Shown: piece after piece, positions 46,062 to 55,561 of the stretch
Layout of the letters: every line of letters starts with the position of its first letter
How positions within the stretch are numbered: the first letter of the stretch is position 1
NCBI RefSeq assembly: GCF_002119685.1
Contig: NZ_CP021108.1
Coordinates: 2,418,001 to 2,482,000 of the forward strand
Direction of reading: 5' to 3'
DNA: 64,000 nt
Origin: Bordetella genomosp. 8
GTDB taxonomy: Bacteria > Pseudomonadota > Gammaproteobacteria > Burkholderiales > Burkholderiaceae_B
Position numbers and translations under genes: made by a program
Notes under the pieces: generated by a model
Seen by the model: the letters and a program-made list of their open reading frames with translations, nothing else
What the model was told of the DNA's origin: nothing
Databases searched by the model: none

Positions 46062-47042
46062 TCACTTTCCCTGCTGCAAGCTCTGCTTCAATCCCGTCTG
46101 TTCCGCCGCCGTGCGCGAGACTTCCAGTTTCTTCGCGATCACTGCCTTGAATTCGCTCGGCGAGTTTCCTGTGGGAATGAACCCCATGGACAGGAATTTT
46201 TCGCCCAGCTTGGGGTCTCGCAGCGCATCCATGAGTGCGCTGTTCAAGGTGGTCTTCAAGCTGTCCGGCATTCCTTTGGGGCCAACCAGGCCGTAGAAGA
46301 AAGTGCTTTCCAACCCAGGCACCGCTTCCGAAAGTGTCTGCACGTCGGACAGTCCCGCCCAGCGCGTGGTCGATCCGACCGCGATGGCACGGGCCGAGCC
46401 GCTTTTGATGTAGGGCAGCGCCACGCCCAGCGGCAGCACCAGCATATCGACGTGGCCGGCGATCAGGTCGGTCAAGGCAGGGCCTGTTCCAGGGTAGCCG
46501 ATGATGGTGGTCTTCACGCCCGCCGCATCCTGTATGCGCAGGCTATCCAGATGCATGCCGCCACCCGACACGACAGCGAAGTTGAGTTTGCCTGGATTCT
46601 TTTTGGCGTATGCGACGAAGTCGGCGAACGTCTTGATCGGCACCGATGGGTTGACCACCAGCACCGTGCCGCCGGAGGCGATCTGGCCGATATGGTCGAA
46701 GTCCTTCACCAGGTCGTAACCCAGATCGTCCCGCACCGCGGCGTTGCCGATATCGGAATCCGTCCAGATGCCCAGGGTATAGCCGTCCGGAGCGGCGCCC
46801 TTCAGGTCCCTGATGCCGATGACGCCCGTGCCGCCCGGGCGATTCTTCACGATGACCTGCTGCCCCCACTTGCGGGACAGCACCTCGGCGACGCTGCGCG
46901 CGACCGTATCGGTGCCACCGCCGGGCGCATAACCGACGATCAGCGTGACAGGACGACTTGGGAACTCGCCGGCATGCGCTGCCGGCAACAGCAATGCAAT
47001 AGCGGCCCACACGGCTATGGACCAACGGGCTATCAGCTTCAT
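46062..47042 (-). CDS. Bug/TctC-family periplasmic solute-binding protein (4 of 5)
   Basis: A 326-residue exported protein; ATG 47042 follows a GAGGAGGAA site. The signal peptide ends AAHAGE. Signatures are SRPVTLIVGYAPGGGTDTVARS, KNRPGGTGVIG, APDGYTLGIW and NFAVVSGGGMHLDSL; the usual SAGxGS loop is changed. It is divergent from the Baeyer-Villiger monooxygenase operon and has a strong promoter whose -10 region carries the same 14-bp element as the esterase promoter at 51.8 kb. It probably captures the substrate of that pathway. Confidence 0.93.
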   Translation of the reverse strand: MKLIARWSIAVWAAIALLLPAAHAGEFPSRPVTLIVGYAPGGGTDTVARSVAEVLSRKWGQQVIVKNRPGGTGVIGIRDLKGAAPDGYTLGIWTDSDIGNAAVRDDLGYDLVKDFDHIGQIASGGTVLVVNPSVPIKTFADFVAYAKKNPGKLNFAVVSGGGMHLDSLRIQDAAGVKTTIIGYPGTGPALTDLIAGHVDMLVLPLGVALPYIKSGSARAIAVGSTTRWAGLSDVQTLSEAVPGLESTFFYGLVGPKGMPDSLKTTLNSALMDALRDPKLGEKFLSMGFIPTGNSPSEFKAVIAKKLEVSRTAAEQTGLKQSLQQGK

Positions 47043-47112
47043 TTTGTCTTCCTCCTCAGGGGATGACAGGTCGCGACGCCTTGCTATACCTGCGGCTTGC
47101 ACGATCCTGCGC

Positions 47113-47145
47113 GATCCACTATACAAAAAAACATCTGACCGTCAA
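47113..47145 (-). promoter_or_regulatory. Promoter of Bug gene 4 with embedded regulatory element
   Basis: Minus-strand -35 TTGACG (47145-47140), 16-bp spacer, -10 TATAGT (47123-47118); both hexamers match consensus at 5 of 6 positions. The -10 lies within TTGTATAGTGGATC (47126-47113), which matches 13 of 14 bases of the esterase promoter element near 51.8 kb, in the same register. Confidence 0.65.
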
Positions 47146-47156
47146 AGAAAATATTA

Positions 47157-47172
47157 GTCTTCTATAGAAGAC
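47157..47172. promoter_or_regulatory. Perfect 16-bp palindrome, candidate operator
   Basis: GTCTTCTATAGAAGAC is fully self-complementary and lies in the AT-rich centre between the two divergent genes, about 10 bp beyond the Bug -35 box. It resembles the palindrome at 47294 (shared TTCT...ATAGA...AA core). A local IclR regulator is the natural candidate to bind it. Confidence 0.55.
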
Positions 47173-47293
47173 ACCTATGCCACGCGGGGCGGCGTCATCC
47201 TTTGTGCCGAGCCCTTTCAGCCACCTCGGCGGGCTCGAAGGCCGTGTGACGTCCGCAGTCACGGCAATACCAACAGGCGCACATACCTATGAC

Positions 47294-47309
47294 GTTCTGT
47301 ATAGAGAAC
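47294..47309. promoter_or_regulatory. Palindrome GTTCTGTATAGAGAAC upstream of the monooxygenase, candidate operator
   Basis: Arms GTTCT/AGAAC flank GTATAG, which contains a -10-like TATAGA at 47300-47305 on the plus strand. No good -35 is visible at the right distance. It lies 120 bp before the monooxygenase ATG. Confidence 0.45.
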
Positions 47310-47428
47310 ATGGGTAGCCTATTGCAAACGAAACGTGCTTGTCCTACCATGGCCAGAAAGCGACACGGGCCCCGTCGCCCATACGGCCGGCACGTTCTTC
47401 CGGCACACGAACATCCACAGGAGGAGAC

Positions 47429-49099
47429 ATGTCCGAAGTCCAACTACCCCCAGAGCTCCCGTCCGGTTCAGCCGAACACGTCGATATCCTGATCGTCGGC
47501 GCCGGATTCGGCGGGCTTTATGCCATACACCGCATGCGCAAGCTCGGGCTTCAGGTGCGTTGCATCGAGGCGGCAAGCGGGGTGGGCGGCACGTGGTTCT
47601 GGAATCGCTACCCGGGCGCGCGCTGCGACGTCGAAAGCCTCGACTACTCCTATTCGTTCTCCAACGAGCTACAGCAGGAATGGAGCTGGTCGCATCGCTA
47701 CGCCGAACAGCCGGAGATCCTGGCCTACCTCAACCACGTTGCCGACCGCTTCGACCTGCGCCAGCACATACGCTTCGAGACGCGGGTGACCGGCATGCGC
47801 TACGACGAAGACCGCGCGGTGTGGCGGGTCTCGACCGACAAGGGCCCCGTGGTGGAGGCGCGCTTCTGCATCATGGCCAGCGGCAATCTGTCGGCGCCAC
47901 GTGTTCCGGACATTCCCGGCATCGAGCGCTTCAAGGGTGAATGGCATCATTCAGCCCGCTGGCCGGACCAGGGCGTGGACTTCACGGGCAAGCGCGTCGC
48001 GCTCATCGGCACGGGCGCCACCGGCGTGCAGATGCTGCCCAGGATTGCCGCGCAGGCAAGCCTGGTCACCGTCTTCCAACGCACCGCGAACTTCAGCGTG
48101 CCCGCAAACAACCATCCCATGCCGGAAGACGAGGAACGCGAGCAGAAGGCCAACTACCCGGCGCTGCGCAAGGCCGCGCGCAAGCAGGCCTCCGGCATGT
48201 CGCGGGTCGCCATTCCCACCATGTCCGCCCTCGACATGCCACGCGAGGACAGGCTGCGCCTCTACGAACGGCTATGGGCCAAGGGCGGCAGCGCCCGCAT
48301 GATGGGCGCGTTCACCGATCTCATGCGCAATGCGGAGGCGAATGAAAGCCTCGCGGCATTCGTCCGCGAGAAGATCCGCGCGGTCGTCAAGGATCCCGCA
48401 ACGGCCGAAATCCTGACGCCGCGCGATCACCCGATCGGGTCGCGCCGGCTTTGCGTGGACACGGACTACTACGAGAGCTACAACCGGGACAACGTCAAGC
48501 TGGTGGACGCCAGACGCACGCCCATCCAGGAGATCACCGAAAAAGGCCTGCGCACCACCGAAGCCGAATACGAAGTCGACATCATCGCCTTCGCGACCGG
48601 CTTCGACGCGATGACTGGCGCGCTGAACGAGATATCCATCGTCGGACGCGCCGGCGAGCGCCTGGGTGAAAAATGGCGCACCGGGCCGGCGACCTACCTG
48701 GGCCTCATGGTGCACGGCTTTCCGAACATGTTCATCGTGACGGGCCCTGGCAGTCCTTCGGTCAAGGCCAACATGGTCACCGCGATCGAGCAGCACGTCG
48801 AGTGGATATCGGATTGCCTGACCTATCTCGACGAGCACGACATCGACACGATAGAGCCGACGTCCCAGGCCGAAGACGATTGGGTACGGCATGTCAACGA
48901 GGTAGCCAACGGGACGCTTTTCCCGCAGGCGACCAACTCCTGGTATGTCGGCGCCAACATCCCCGGCAAGCCGCGCGTCTTCATGCCCTATGTCGCCGGC
49001 CTTCCCGCGTACATCAAGACATGCGAAGAGGTCGTCGCCGACGGCTATCGCGGTTTCGACCTGCGGAAAAGCAGGGTGGATGCGGAGGCCGGGATATGA
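47429..49099 (+). CDS. Baeyer-Villiger-type flavin monooxygenase (cyclohexanone monooxygenase-like)
   Basis: A 556-residue class B flavin monooxygenase. It has an FAD Rossmann motif GAGFGG at residues 24-29, the Baeyer-Villiger fingerprint FKGEWHHSARWPD near 168-180 matching FxGxxxHxxxWP/D, and an NADPH Rossmann motif GTGATG just after it. The ATWFWNRYPGARCD-type segment (GGTWFWNRYPG) is also typical. It uses NADPH and oxygen to insert an oxygen next to a ketone, giving an ester or lactone. ATG 47429 has an AGGAGGA site. The stop overlaps the SDR start by 4 bp (ATGA), so the two are co-translated. Substrate unknown. Confidence 0.93.
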   Translation: MSEVQLPPELPSGSAEHVDILIVGAGFGGLYAIHRMRKLGLQVRCIEAASGVGGTWFWNRYPGARCDVESLDYSYSFSNELQQEWSWSHRYAEQPEILAYLNHVADRFDLRQHIRFETRVTGMRYDEDRAVWRVSTDKGPVVEARFCIMASGNLSAPRVPDIPGIERFKGEWHHSARWPDQGVDFTGKRVALIGTGATGVQMLPRIAAQASLVTVFQRTANFSVPANNHPMPEDEEREQKANYPALRKAARKQASGMSRVAIPTMSALDMPREDRLRLYERLWAKGGSARMMGAFTDLMRNAEANESLAAFVREKIRAVVKDPATAEILTPRDHPIGSRRLCVDTDYYESYNRDNVKLVDARRTPIQEITEKGLRTTEAEYEVDIIAFATGFDAMTGALNEISIVGRAGERLGEKWRTGPATYLGLMVHGFPNMFIVTGPGSPSVKANMVTAIEQHVEWISDCLTYLDEHDIDTIEPTSQAEDDWVRHVNEVANGTLFPQATNSWYVGANIPGKPRVFMPYVAGLPAYIKTCEEVVADGYRGFDLRKSRVDAEAGI

Positions 49100-49854
49100 C
49101 GGTGCGAAGCATATTCGTGGTGGGTGGCGCGTCCGGCATCGGCCTGGAGACCGCCCGCTATTTTCTCGAACATGGCGACGCCGTGACCATCGTCGACGTC
49201 GATGCCGAAAAAGTGAGCCAGGCCGAGGCCGCGCTCGCCAGGTCCGGAGGCCGCGTCAGCGGCGTGCCAGCCGACGTCAGGGAGCGCGACAGCCTGGGCG
49301 CAGCCTTCGCCCACGGGGCCGCCCGCCATGGCGGTATCGATGCGCTGGTCTTCACCGCGGGCGTGCTGCTTCCCGCGACGCTCGCCGATATGACGGACGA
49401 GGTCTACGACCTCACCTTCGACGTGAACGCCAGGGGTTTCTGGCGCTGCGCCCAGGCTGCCTTGCCGCACTTCCCCGATACCGGCGGCGCAATCGTCGCA
49501 ATATCGTCGTCGGCGGGCCTGCGCCCCAAGGCGGGTAACGGCGCCTACGCGGCGTCCAAGGTCGCGTTGCAGTTCCTGGCGCGTACGCTGGCCCTGGAAG
49601 TCGCGCACAGGCAGATACGCGTGAACTGCATCTGTCCCAGCATGCTCAAGACGCCGATGACCGAAAAGTTCATCGCCGGTTCCGCGCAGGGCGGCTTTCA
49701 CCTGACGGCAACCACGCCGCTCGGCCGCCTGTGCACGGAAGCCGACATCGCGCGGACCATCGCCTTCCTGTGCTCTGAAGATGCGTCATTCATCACCGGC
49801 GCGACCATCGCCGTGGATGGCGGATCGACCGCCGGCATGGCGATGGCGCGCTGA
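49096..49854 (+). CDS. Short-chain dehydrogenase/reductase (SDR)
   Basis: A 252-residue classical SDR: cofactor motif GGASGIGL near 11-18, Asp in the second strand (VDVDAEKV) favouring NAD(H), the NAG-equivalent FTAGV, active-site Ser (ISSSAG) and YxxxK (YAASK) near 151. It is coupled to the monooxygenase by an ATGA overlap. Such a pair usually oxidises a secondary alcohol to the ketone that the monooxygenase takes. The direction is inferred from the pairing. Confidence 0.93.
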   Translation: MTVRSIFVVGGASGIGLETARYFLEHGDAVTIVDVDAEKVSQAEAALARSGGRVSGVPADVRERDSLGAAFAHGAARHGGIDALVFTAGVLLPATLADMTDEVYDLTFDVNARGFWRCAQAALPHFPDTGGAIVAISSSAGLRPKAGNGAYAASKVALQFLARTLALEVAHRQIRVNCICPSMLKTPMTEKFIAGSAQGGFHLTATTPLGRLCTEADIARTIAFLCSEDASFITGATIAVDGGSTAGMAMAR

Positions 49855-49901
49855 CTGAGCTGCTATAGTCGCAACGACCCTGTGACAGGAATGATTTCAT
49901 C

Positions 49902-50756
49902 GTGAGTACTGAGTACGGACTCGAGGCTGAACCGCAATCGGACAAGCCTGCCCGTTCCGGAAAACCCAGGAGCGCGGACGGCGCCGAACGCGTCGTAGGC
50001 AAGCCCGTGGGCGCGATCGTTTCCGGACTGGCGGTCCTGCGGGCGCTGCATCAGGCGCAGCGTCCCCAAAGGGCCAGCGAGGTCGCGCGCGAAACCGGCC
50101 TGCATCGCGGAACGGCATTCAACATCCTGCGTACCTTCCAGCGCGAAGGCCTGGTCGCCTATAACGAACGCGAACAGACCTACAGCATAGGCGTCATGGT
50201 CCTGGAACTCGCGCATGGCGTCCTGCGCACCAGCGGCTTGCTGGATGTGATCCGGCCGGAGATGTTTTCACTGGCGGAACGCGTAGGCGTGACGGTCGCG
50301 CTGGCGAAGGTCGAAAAGAGCTATGACCTGGTGCTGCTCGACTTCGTCGGCGGCGGTTTTCGCGTCGACAGTTATTTCAGCATGGGCCGCCGGTCGCCAC
50401 GCTTCTCGGGGGCATCGGGCCTGGTCATGGCCGCCTTCTCCGGGGCCACCCCGGAACTGGTGGAGTCGGCGTATGGGCAGACGGAGTGGTTTCGCAAACC
50501 CGCCTTCGAGGAATACCTCCAGCGTATCGAAACCACACGGGCGCGCGGCTACGCCCTGGATTCGGGTGACCGAAGGCGCGGCCTGACGCAGATCGCCGTC
50601 CCGATCTTCTCCCAGGCGGGGCCTTTGACGCTGGTCCTGACGGCGGTCAATTTCAGCTACACCATGACCGAACAGAAGATCGCGGAAGTGGCCGAAGCCA
50701 TGCTGGCCTTCGCCGACCGTATGTCCCCGGAGCTGGGACGCCTGCGCCTGGAATGA
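49902..50756 (+). CDS. IclR-family transcriptional regulator (2)
   Basis: A 284-residue regulator with a GTG start. A charged N-terminal tail of about 35 residues precedes the winged helix (AIVSGLAVLRALHQ, RASEVARETGLHRGTAFNILRTFQ) and the IclR effector domain (LVLLDFVGGGFRVDSYFSMG, GYALDSGDRRRGLTQIAVP). It lies 47 bp after the SDR gene and faces the esterase gene, so it sits in the middle of the putative ketone pathway. It is the best candidate to read the shared element at 47.1 and 51.8 kb. Confidence 0.92.
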   Translation: MSTEYGLEAEPQSDKPARSGKPRSADGAERVVGKPVGAIVSGLAVLRALHQAQRPQRASEVARETGLHRGTAFNILRTFQREGLVAYNEREQTYSIGVMVLELAHGVLRTSGLLDVIRPEMFSLAERVGVTVALAKVEKSYDLVLLDFVGGGFRVDSYFSMGRRSPRFSGASGLVMAAFSGATPELVESAYGQTEWFRKPAFEEYLQRIETTRARGYALDSGDRRRGLTQIAVPIFSQAGPLTLVLTAVNFSYTMTEQKIAEVAEAMLAFADRMSPELGRLRLE

Positions 50757-50808
50757 TCGAACCGTCGCCCGCGTGGCGCGGTCGTGCTCCAGTCCTGGAC
50801 CGCGGCAA

Positions 50809-51777
50809 TCACCAGCGTTGCGCCGGCTCCGGCAGCGCCAGCGCCACGCGCAAGGCCTTGCACATCCGGTGGAATTCCATGTCCACCGCCGCGCTGAGCC
50901 GGCGCGCGCGCAGGAAGCCGTGGATCATCCCCACGCCGATGCGCATGTCCACCGGCACTCCCGCGGCGCTCAGCTTTTCGGCATAGCGCCTGCCGTCGTC
51001 CAGCAGCGGATCGTGATCCGCCAGCAGCAGATAGGCAGGCGGCAGTCCCGCATGGCTCGCCGCGCGCATGGGCAAGGCATAGCCGTCGTCGCGCAGGGCG
51101 GCCGCCGAAGCCGGCAGAAAGGATTCCAGCGCGTACGCCATGCCTTCACGCGTCAGGAAGGCGTCCTGGGTATTGTGCAGATAGCTCGGGGTGTCGAGGT
51201 CCGCATCCAGCGTCGGATAGGCCAGGGCCTGCATGCGCAGCCGGGGACCGCCACGATCGCGGGCCAGCAGGGCGCAGGCCGCCGCCAGATTGGCGCCCGC
51301 GCTGTCGCCCGCCACGGCGAGGCGATCGGGATCGATGCCCAGCATGTCCGCTTCGCGCGCCGCCCAGGTCAGGGCCTCATAAGCGTCTTCAGTGGGCGCT
51401 GGATAGGGATTTTCCGGCGCGCGGCGGTAATGCACGCTCAGCACCTGCGCGCCGGTGTTCGCGGCCAGGCTGGCGGTAATGAAGTCGTGTCCCTGCGGAC
51501 TGCCGGCGACGAAGCTGCCGCCGTGCAGATAGACGATCGCTGGCAGCGGTGCGTCGGCGCGCGGCCTGTACACGCGCACGAGTATTTCGCGGCCAGGCAG
51601 CACGATGTAGGTATCGGTGACGTCCAGGGACGCGGGGTAGGGCTCGCTGATCAGCGCGGCCTGTCGATCCGCGCGCGCGCGCCGCTGTGCCAGGGTCAAG
51701 GCGCCGAGCTCGCCCATCTCCGCCAGGGCCTTGCGGGTGCGGTCTACATAGTCCTGGATGCCGGGGTCGTACGCCAT
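50809..51777 (-). CDS. Alpha/beta hydrolase, HSL-family esterase
   Basis: A 322-residue esterase: oxyanion motif HGGSF (with HGG), nucleophile Ser in GDSAGAN, Asp in ADHDPLLDDG and His in MIHGFLR, the HSL family set. The start at 51777 (AYDPGIQDYVDRTRK) is family-like; upstream codons run through the promoter. It would hydrolyse the ester made by the Baeyer-Villiger enzyme. The promoter carries a perfect 12-bp inverted repeat over its -10 box, sharing a 14-bp element with Bug gene 4. It converges with the IclR gene 52 bp away. Confidence 0.9.
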   Translation of the reverse strand: MAYDPGIQDYVDRTRKALAEMGELGALTLAQRRARADRQAALISEPYPASLDVTDTYIVLPGREILVRVYRPRADAPLPAIVYLHGGSFVAGSPQGHDFITASLAANTGAQVLSVHYRRAPENPYPAPTEDAYEALTWAAREADMLGIDPDRLAVAGDSAGANLAAACALLARDRGGPRLRMQALAYPTLDADLDTPSYLHNTQDAFLTREGMAYALESFLPASAAALRDDGYALPMRAASHAGLPPAYLLLADHDPLLDDGRRYAEKLSAAGVPVDMRIGVGMIHGFLRARRLSAAVDMEFHRMCKALRVALALPEPAQRW

Positions 51778-51795
51778 GGAATACACCTGCCGCGG

Positions 51796-51843
51796 TTGTA
51801 GAGTGGAGTGATCCACTCTACAAGATGACCCTGCCCATGCCAA
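51796..51843 (-). promoter_or_regulatory. Esterase promoter with overlapping palindromic operator
   Basis: Minus-strand -35 TTGGCA (51843-51838), 17-bp spacer, -10 TAGAGT (51820-51815). A perfect inverted repeat, arms TTGTAGAGTGGA and TCCACTCTACAA with 4 bases between (51796-51823), covers the -10 box, as expected for a repressor site. Its upstream arm, read TTGTAGAGTGGATC, matches the Bug gene 4 promoter at 13 of 14 bases in the same register. Confidence 0.75.
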
Positions 51844-51853
51844 TAGCGTCAGC

Positions 51854-52687
51854 TCAGGCTTTCCGCGATCGCGTCACGCCGTCGAAGGCCGTCTGCACCA
51901 TGCGCCGCAGCAGCGGCTGCACGCGCTCGGCGCGTTCGGGCAGATAGTCGAAGGGCAGCGCCTCCTGCATATAGCTGCACTGGGTCATTTCCAGCTGTAT
52001 GGCATGGATACCCTGTTCCGGCTTGCCGTAGTTGCGGGTGATGTACCCGCCGGTGAAACGGCCGTTCAATACGCTGGTGTAGCCCTCCGGCTCGCCTTCG
52101 CGCGCCACCGTGGCCACGGCTTCGGCGATGTCCTGCGCGCAGGCGCTGCCCTTGCCCGTGCCCAGGTTCAGGTCCGTCAGCTTGCCTTCGAAGAACCGCG
52201 GCAGCACCGAGCGGATCGAGTGCGCATCCCACAGCAGCGCGACGCCGTGCTGGTCGCGCAGGCGGTTCAGTTCCTGCGCCAGCTTGTCGTGATAGGGCTG
52301 CCAGACCTGGGCGCGGCGCAAGGCGACCTCGGCATCGTCAGGGACATCCTTGGGATCGCGATACAGCGGCGTGTCGTCGAAGGTGTCGACGGGGCAGAGG
52401 CCGGTCACGCTCTGGCCCGGGTACAGGCTGCTGCCATCGGGCGGCCGATTCAGGTCGGCGACGTAGCGCGAATGGGTGGCCACCAGCACCGATGCGCCCA
52501 TGCCGACGACGAAGTCGTACAAGCGTTCCAGGTGCCAATCGGTATCGGGAACCTGCCGCGCCTCGTCGGTCAGGCGTTCCGCGATGGCGGGCGGCAGGTA
52601 GGTGCCGACGTGCGGCATGGAAACCAGCATCGGCGCGGTGCCTTGCCGGAAGGTAAAAACGGGACGATCGGTGATGGCTTGAGACAT
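51854..52687 (-). CDS. hutG: N-formylglutamate amidohydrolase
   Basis: A 277-residue enzyme that hydrolyses N-formyl-L-glutamate to glutamate and formate, the last step of the five-step histidine pathway. Family segments are LVSMPHVGTYLPP, DTDWHLERLYDF, ATHSRYVADLNRPPDG, LWDAHSIRSVLPRFF and IHAIQLEMTQCSYM; His and Asp residues in these bind the metal. It is the last gene of the minus-strand operon, 60 bp after hutF. Confidence 0.93.
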   Translation of the reverse strand: MSQAITDRPVFTFRQGTAPMLVSMPHVGTYLPPAIAERLTDEARQVPDTDWHLERLYDFVVGMGASVLVATHSRYVADLNRPPDGSSLYPGQSVTGLCPVDTFDDTPLYRDPKDVPDDAEVALRRAQVWQPYHDKLAQELNRLRDQHGVALLWDAHSIRSVLPRFFEGKLTDLNLGTGKGSACAQDIAEAVATVAREGEPEGYTSVLNGRFTGGYITRNYGKPEQGIHAIQLEMTQCSYMQEALPFDYLPERAERVQPLLRRMVQTAFDGVTRSRKA

Positions 52688-52747
52688 CGTTTCCTCCAGA
52701 TGTTGAATGACCGTTCGAGCGAGCCGGCGCCCGGCGTCCGGTCGGTG

Positions 52748-54139
52748 TCAGCGATCCGTGACCAGCGCGCGCCGCACCTCGACGAACGCGGCCGCGGCGC
52801 TGTCGCGCAATGCGTGCCGGCCTTCCTGTACGCGCAGCCTGCCCGCGACCCAGACCTTGCCTATCGCGGACGTGCGATGGCTGCCGAAGACGTGCGCGGA
52901 CAACATGTCCTGCGCGGGCAGGCCCGCCAGGGCGACGTGGCCCGGATCGAGCTCCAGGAAATCGGCTTGCTGGCCCACGGCGAAACCCGCGACGGCGCGG
53001 CCGGCGGCCTGCGCGCCGCCCGCCACCGCGGCCAGCGTCATCGCGGTGGCGACGTGCGGCTGCGCGGCATCGGCCATGACGTTCCGTTGCCGCGTGGTCA
53101 GGCGCAGCCCGTATTCCAGCCACTGCAATTCCTCGGCGGCGTTCACAGTGGAATGGCTGTCCGACCCCACGCCCCAGCGTCCGTCGCCCGCGCGCCAGTT
53201 CGCCATGTCGAACAGTCCGTCGCCCAGATTGGCCTCGGTTGTGGGGCAAAGTCCGGCGACGGCGCCGCTGCGCGCGGCGTCCAGCGTTTCGTCGGACGTC
53301 ATATGCGTGGCGTGGACCAGGCACCAGCGCGGTCCCACCGGGGCATGCTCGAGCAGCCAGCGCACGGGCGGCAGGCCGCTCCACGCGATGCAGTCTTCCA
53401 CTTCCTTCACCTGTTCGGCGATGTGGATGTGGATGGGGGCGGTGGGATCCAGCGCGTCCAGCCCGGCCAGCGCCTCGGCCAGGGAGGCCGGGGGTACCGC
53501 GCGCAAGGAGTGCGGCGCCAGGCCCAGCCGTCCGCCCTGGGCATCGCAAACCGGTTTCAGCGCGTAGAGCAGTCGCAGCATGCCGTCCGTATCGTGCAGG
53601 AAGCGTCGCTGGCCTTCGTTCGCCGCCGCGCCGCCGAAGCCGCTCGATTGATAGAGCACGGGCAACAGCGTCATGCCGATACCCGCGCGCTCCGCGGCGC
53701 GCAGGATGGCCAGCGCCATTTCCGGTCCCTGCGCATAGGGCCGGCCGTCGGCGTCGTGATGCAGGTAATGGAATTCGCACACGCTGGTGTAGCCCGCTTC
53801 CAGCATCTCCACATACAGCCAGGTGGCGATGGCCTCGGCCTGCTCCGGATCGATGCGGCCCGCGCAGCGGTACATCAGTTCGCGCCAGCTCCAGAAACTG
53901 TCGGCGGCCTGGGCGCGATATTCGGTCAGGCCGCAGAAGCCGCGCTGGAACGCGTGCGAATGCAGATTGGGCATGCCGGGAACGAGCGGGCCGGCAGCCT
54001 GGCCTTGTCCCGGTTCGGGGGCGGTGCCGCTGCTGACCCGCGTGAGTCGTCCCTGCCCATCCCAGGACAGGGTGACGCCACGCGCCCATCCTTCCGGCAA
54101 GAGTGCGTCGGCGGCCCACAGGGTACTTGGGTGATTCAT
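52748..54139 (-). CDS. hutF: Formimidoylglutamate deiminase
   Basis: A 463-residue amidohydrolase that converts N-formimino-glutamate to N-formyl-glutamate plus ammonia. Metal and active-site motifs: MPNLHSHAFQRG, HIHIAEQVKEVEDC, LVHATHMTSDE and GSDSHSTVN. These match the HutF/TrzA group. The start at 54139 ([17 protein letters not shown]) overlaps the hutD end by 4 bp; the longer frame is not family-like. Paired with hutG it forms the deiminase branch of histidine breakdown. Confidence 0.93.
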   Translation of the reverse strand: MNHPSTLWAADALLPEGWARGVTLSWDGQGRLTRVSSGTAPEPGQGQAAGPLVPGMPNLHSHAFQRGFCGLTEYRAQAADSFWSWRELMYRCAGRIDPEQAEAIATWLYVEMLEAGYTSVCEFHYLHHDADGRPYAQGPEMALAILRAAERAGIGMTLLPVLYQSSGFGGAAANEGQRRFLHDTDGMLRLLYALKPVCDAQGGRLGLAPHSLRAVPPASLAEALAGLDALDPTAPIHIHIAEQVKEVEDCIAWSGLPPVRWLLEHAPVGPRWCLVHATHMTSDETLDAARSGAVAGLCPTTEANLGDGLFDMANWRAGDGRWGVGSDSHSTVNAAEELQWLEYGLRLTTRQRNVMADAAQPHVATAMTLAAVAGGAQAAGRAVAGFAVGQQADFLELDPGHVALAGLPAQDMLSAHVFGSHRTSAIGKVWVAGRLRVQEGRHALRDSAAAAFVEVRRALVTDR

Positions 54140-54790
54140 GTCGCTTCCTGTTGTACTGTGGCGTCCCGCGGCGCGGGCATGTCGATCGACACCACGATCA
54201 GTCCCGTATCGACGGGGGCTTGCTTCCTGGTGCAGCGCACGCGCCATGCGTACGGTTGGCGTGCCCACCAGAGGCCTTCGTCGGGTTCCAGTACGTGCTG
54301 GCTGCCGTCGTCACGCTCCACTTCCCAGCAACTGCCCACGGCCAGCAGCAGGCCGGATGCCGCGCTGGGCACGATGGCGTGGCTGCCGATGACCTGCACG
54401 TCGGCCTGCACCGTTCCGCGCCGGCTCATCACGTTGAAATCTTCCGAAGCGCCGCCCTGCAGCGTGCAGTCGACAGCGACGTCACCGGGAAACGCGAAGG
54501 GCGCCAGCGGCGTGGTCAAGTCATGTTCGCCGGCCTTGAAGCCGCCGCGCAACACCACGCCCGCGCCGCTCAGCAGGGTAATGATGCGATCCACGCCGGC
54601 GAAGCTGGAGAACGGCCCGCCCGCGTCGATGCGCGCCACACTGATGCGCCACAGGAAGTCTTCCATGCCCGCGCCGGGAGGCCAGCAGACGATCTCCCTG
54701 GTCAGGCCGCCGCCGTTCTTCCACGGCTGCGCCGGCACATCGGCCAGGCGAAACGGTACCGGATCGATGTCCGCGTTCGATACGATGGGA

Positions 54791-54798
<8 letters not shown>
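54136..54798 (-). CDS. hutD: HutD-family protein
   Basis: A 220-residue cupin-like protein with HutD motifs: [47 protein letters not shown] and [11 protein letters not shown]. HutD proteins accompany histidine-use genes and are thought to limit or tune the pathway rather than catalyse a step. It overlaps the ABC ATPase gene by 8 bp and hutF by 4 bp, so the whole operon is translationally linked. Confidence 0.92.

Positions 54799-55557
<759 letters not shown>

Positions 55558-55561
<4 letters not shown>

Larger units (their letters stand above)
47043..47428. other. Divergent intergenic region between Bug gene 4 and the Baeyer-Villiger monooxygenase
   Basis: This 386-bp stretch has no credible gene. 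It holds the Bug promoter (47113-47145), a perfect 16-bp palindrome (47157-47172) and a related palindrome (47294-47309), and is AT-richer between 47120 and 47170. The presumed monooxygenase leader from about 47310 to 47428 shows no further structure I could recognise. Confidence 0.7.
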
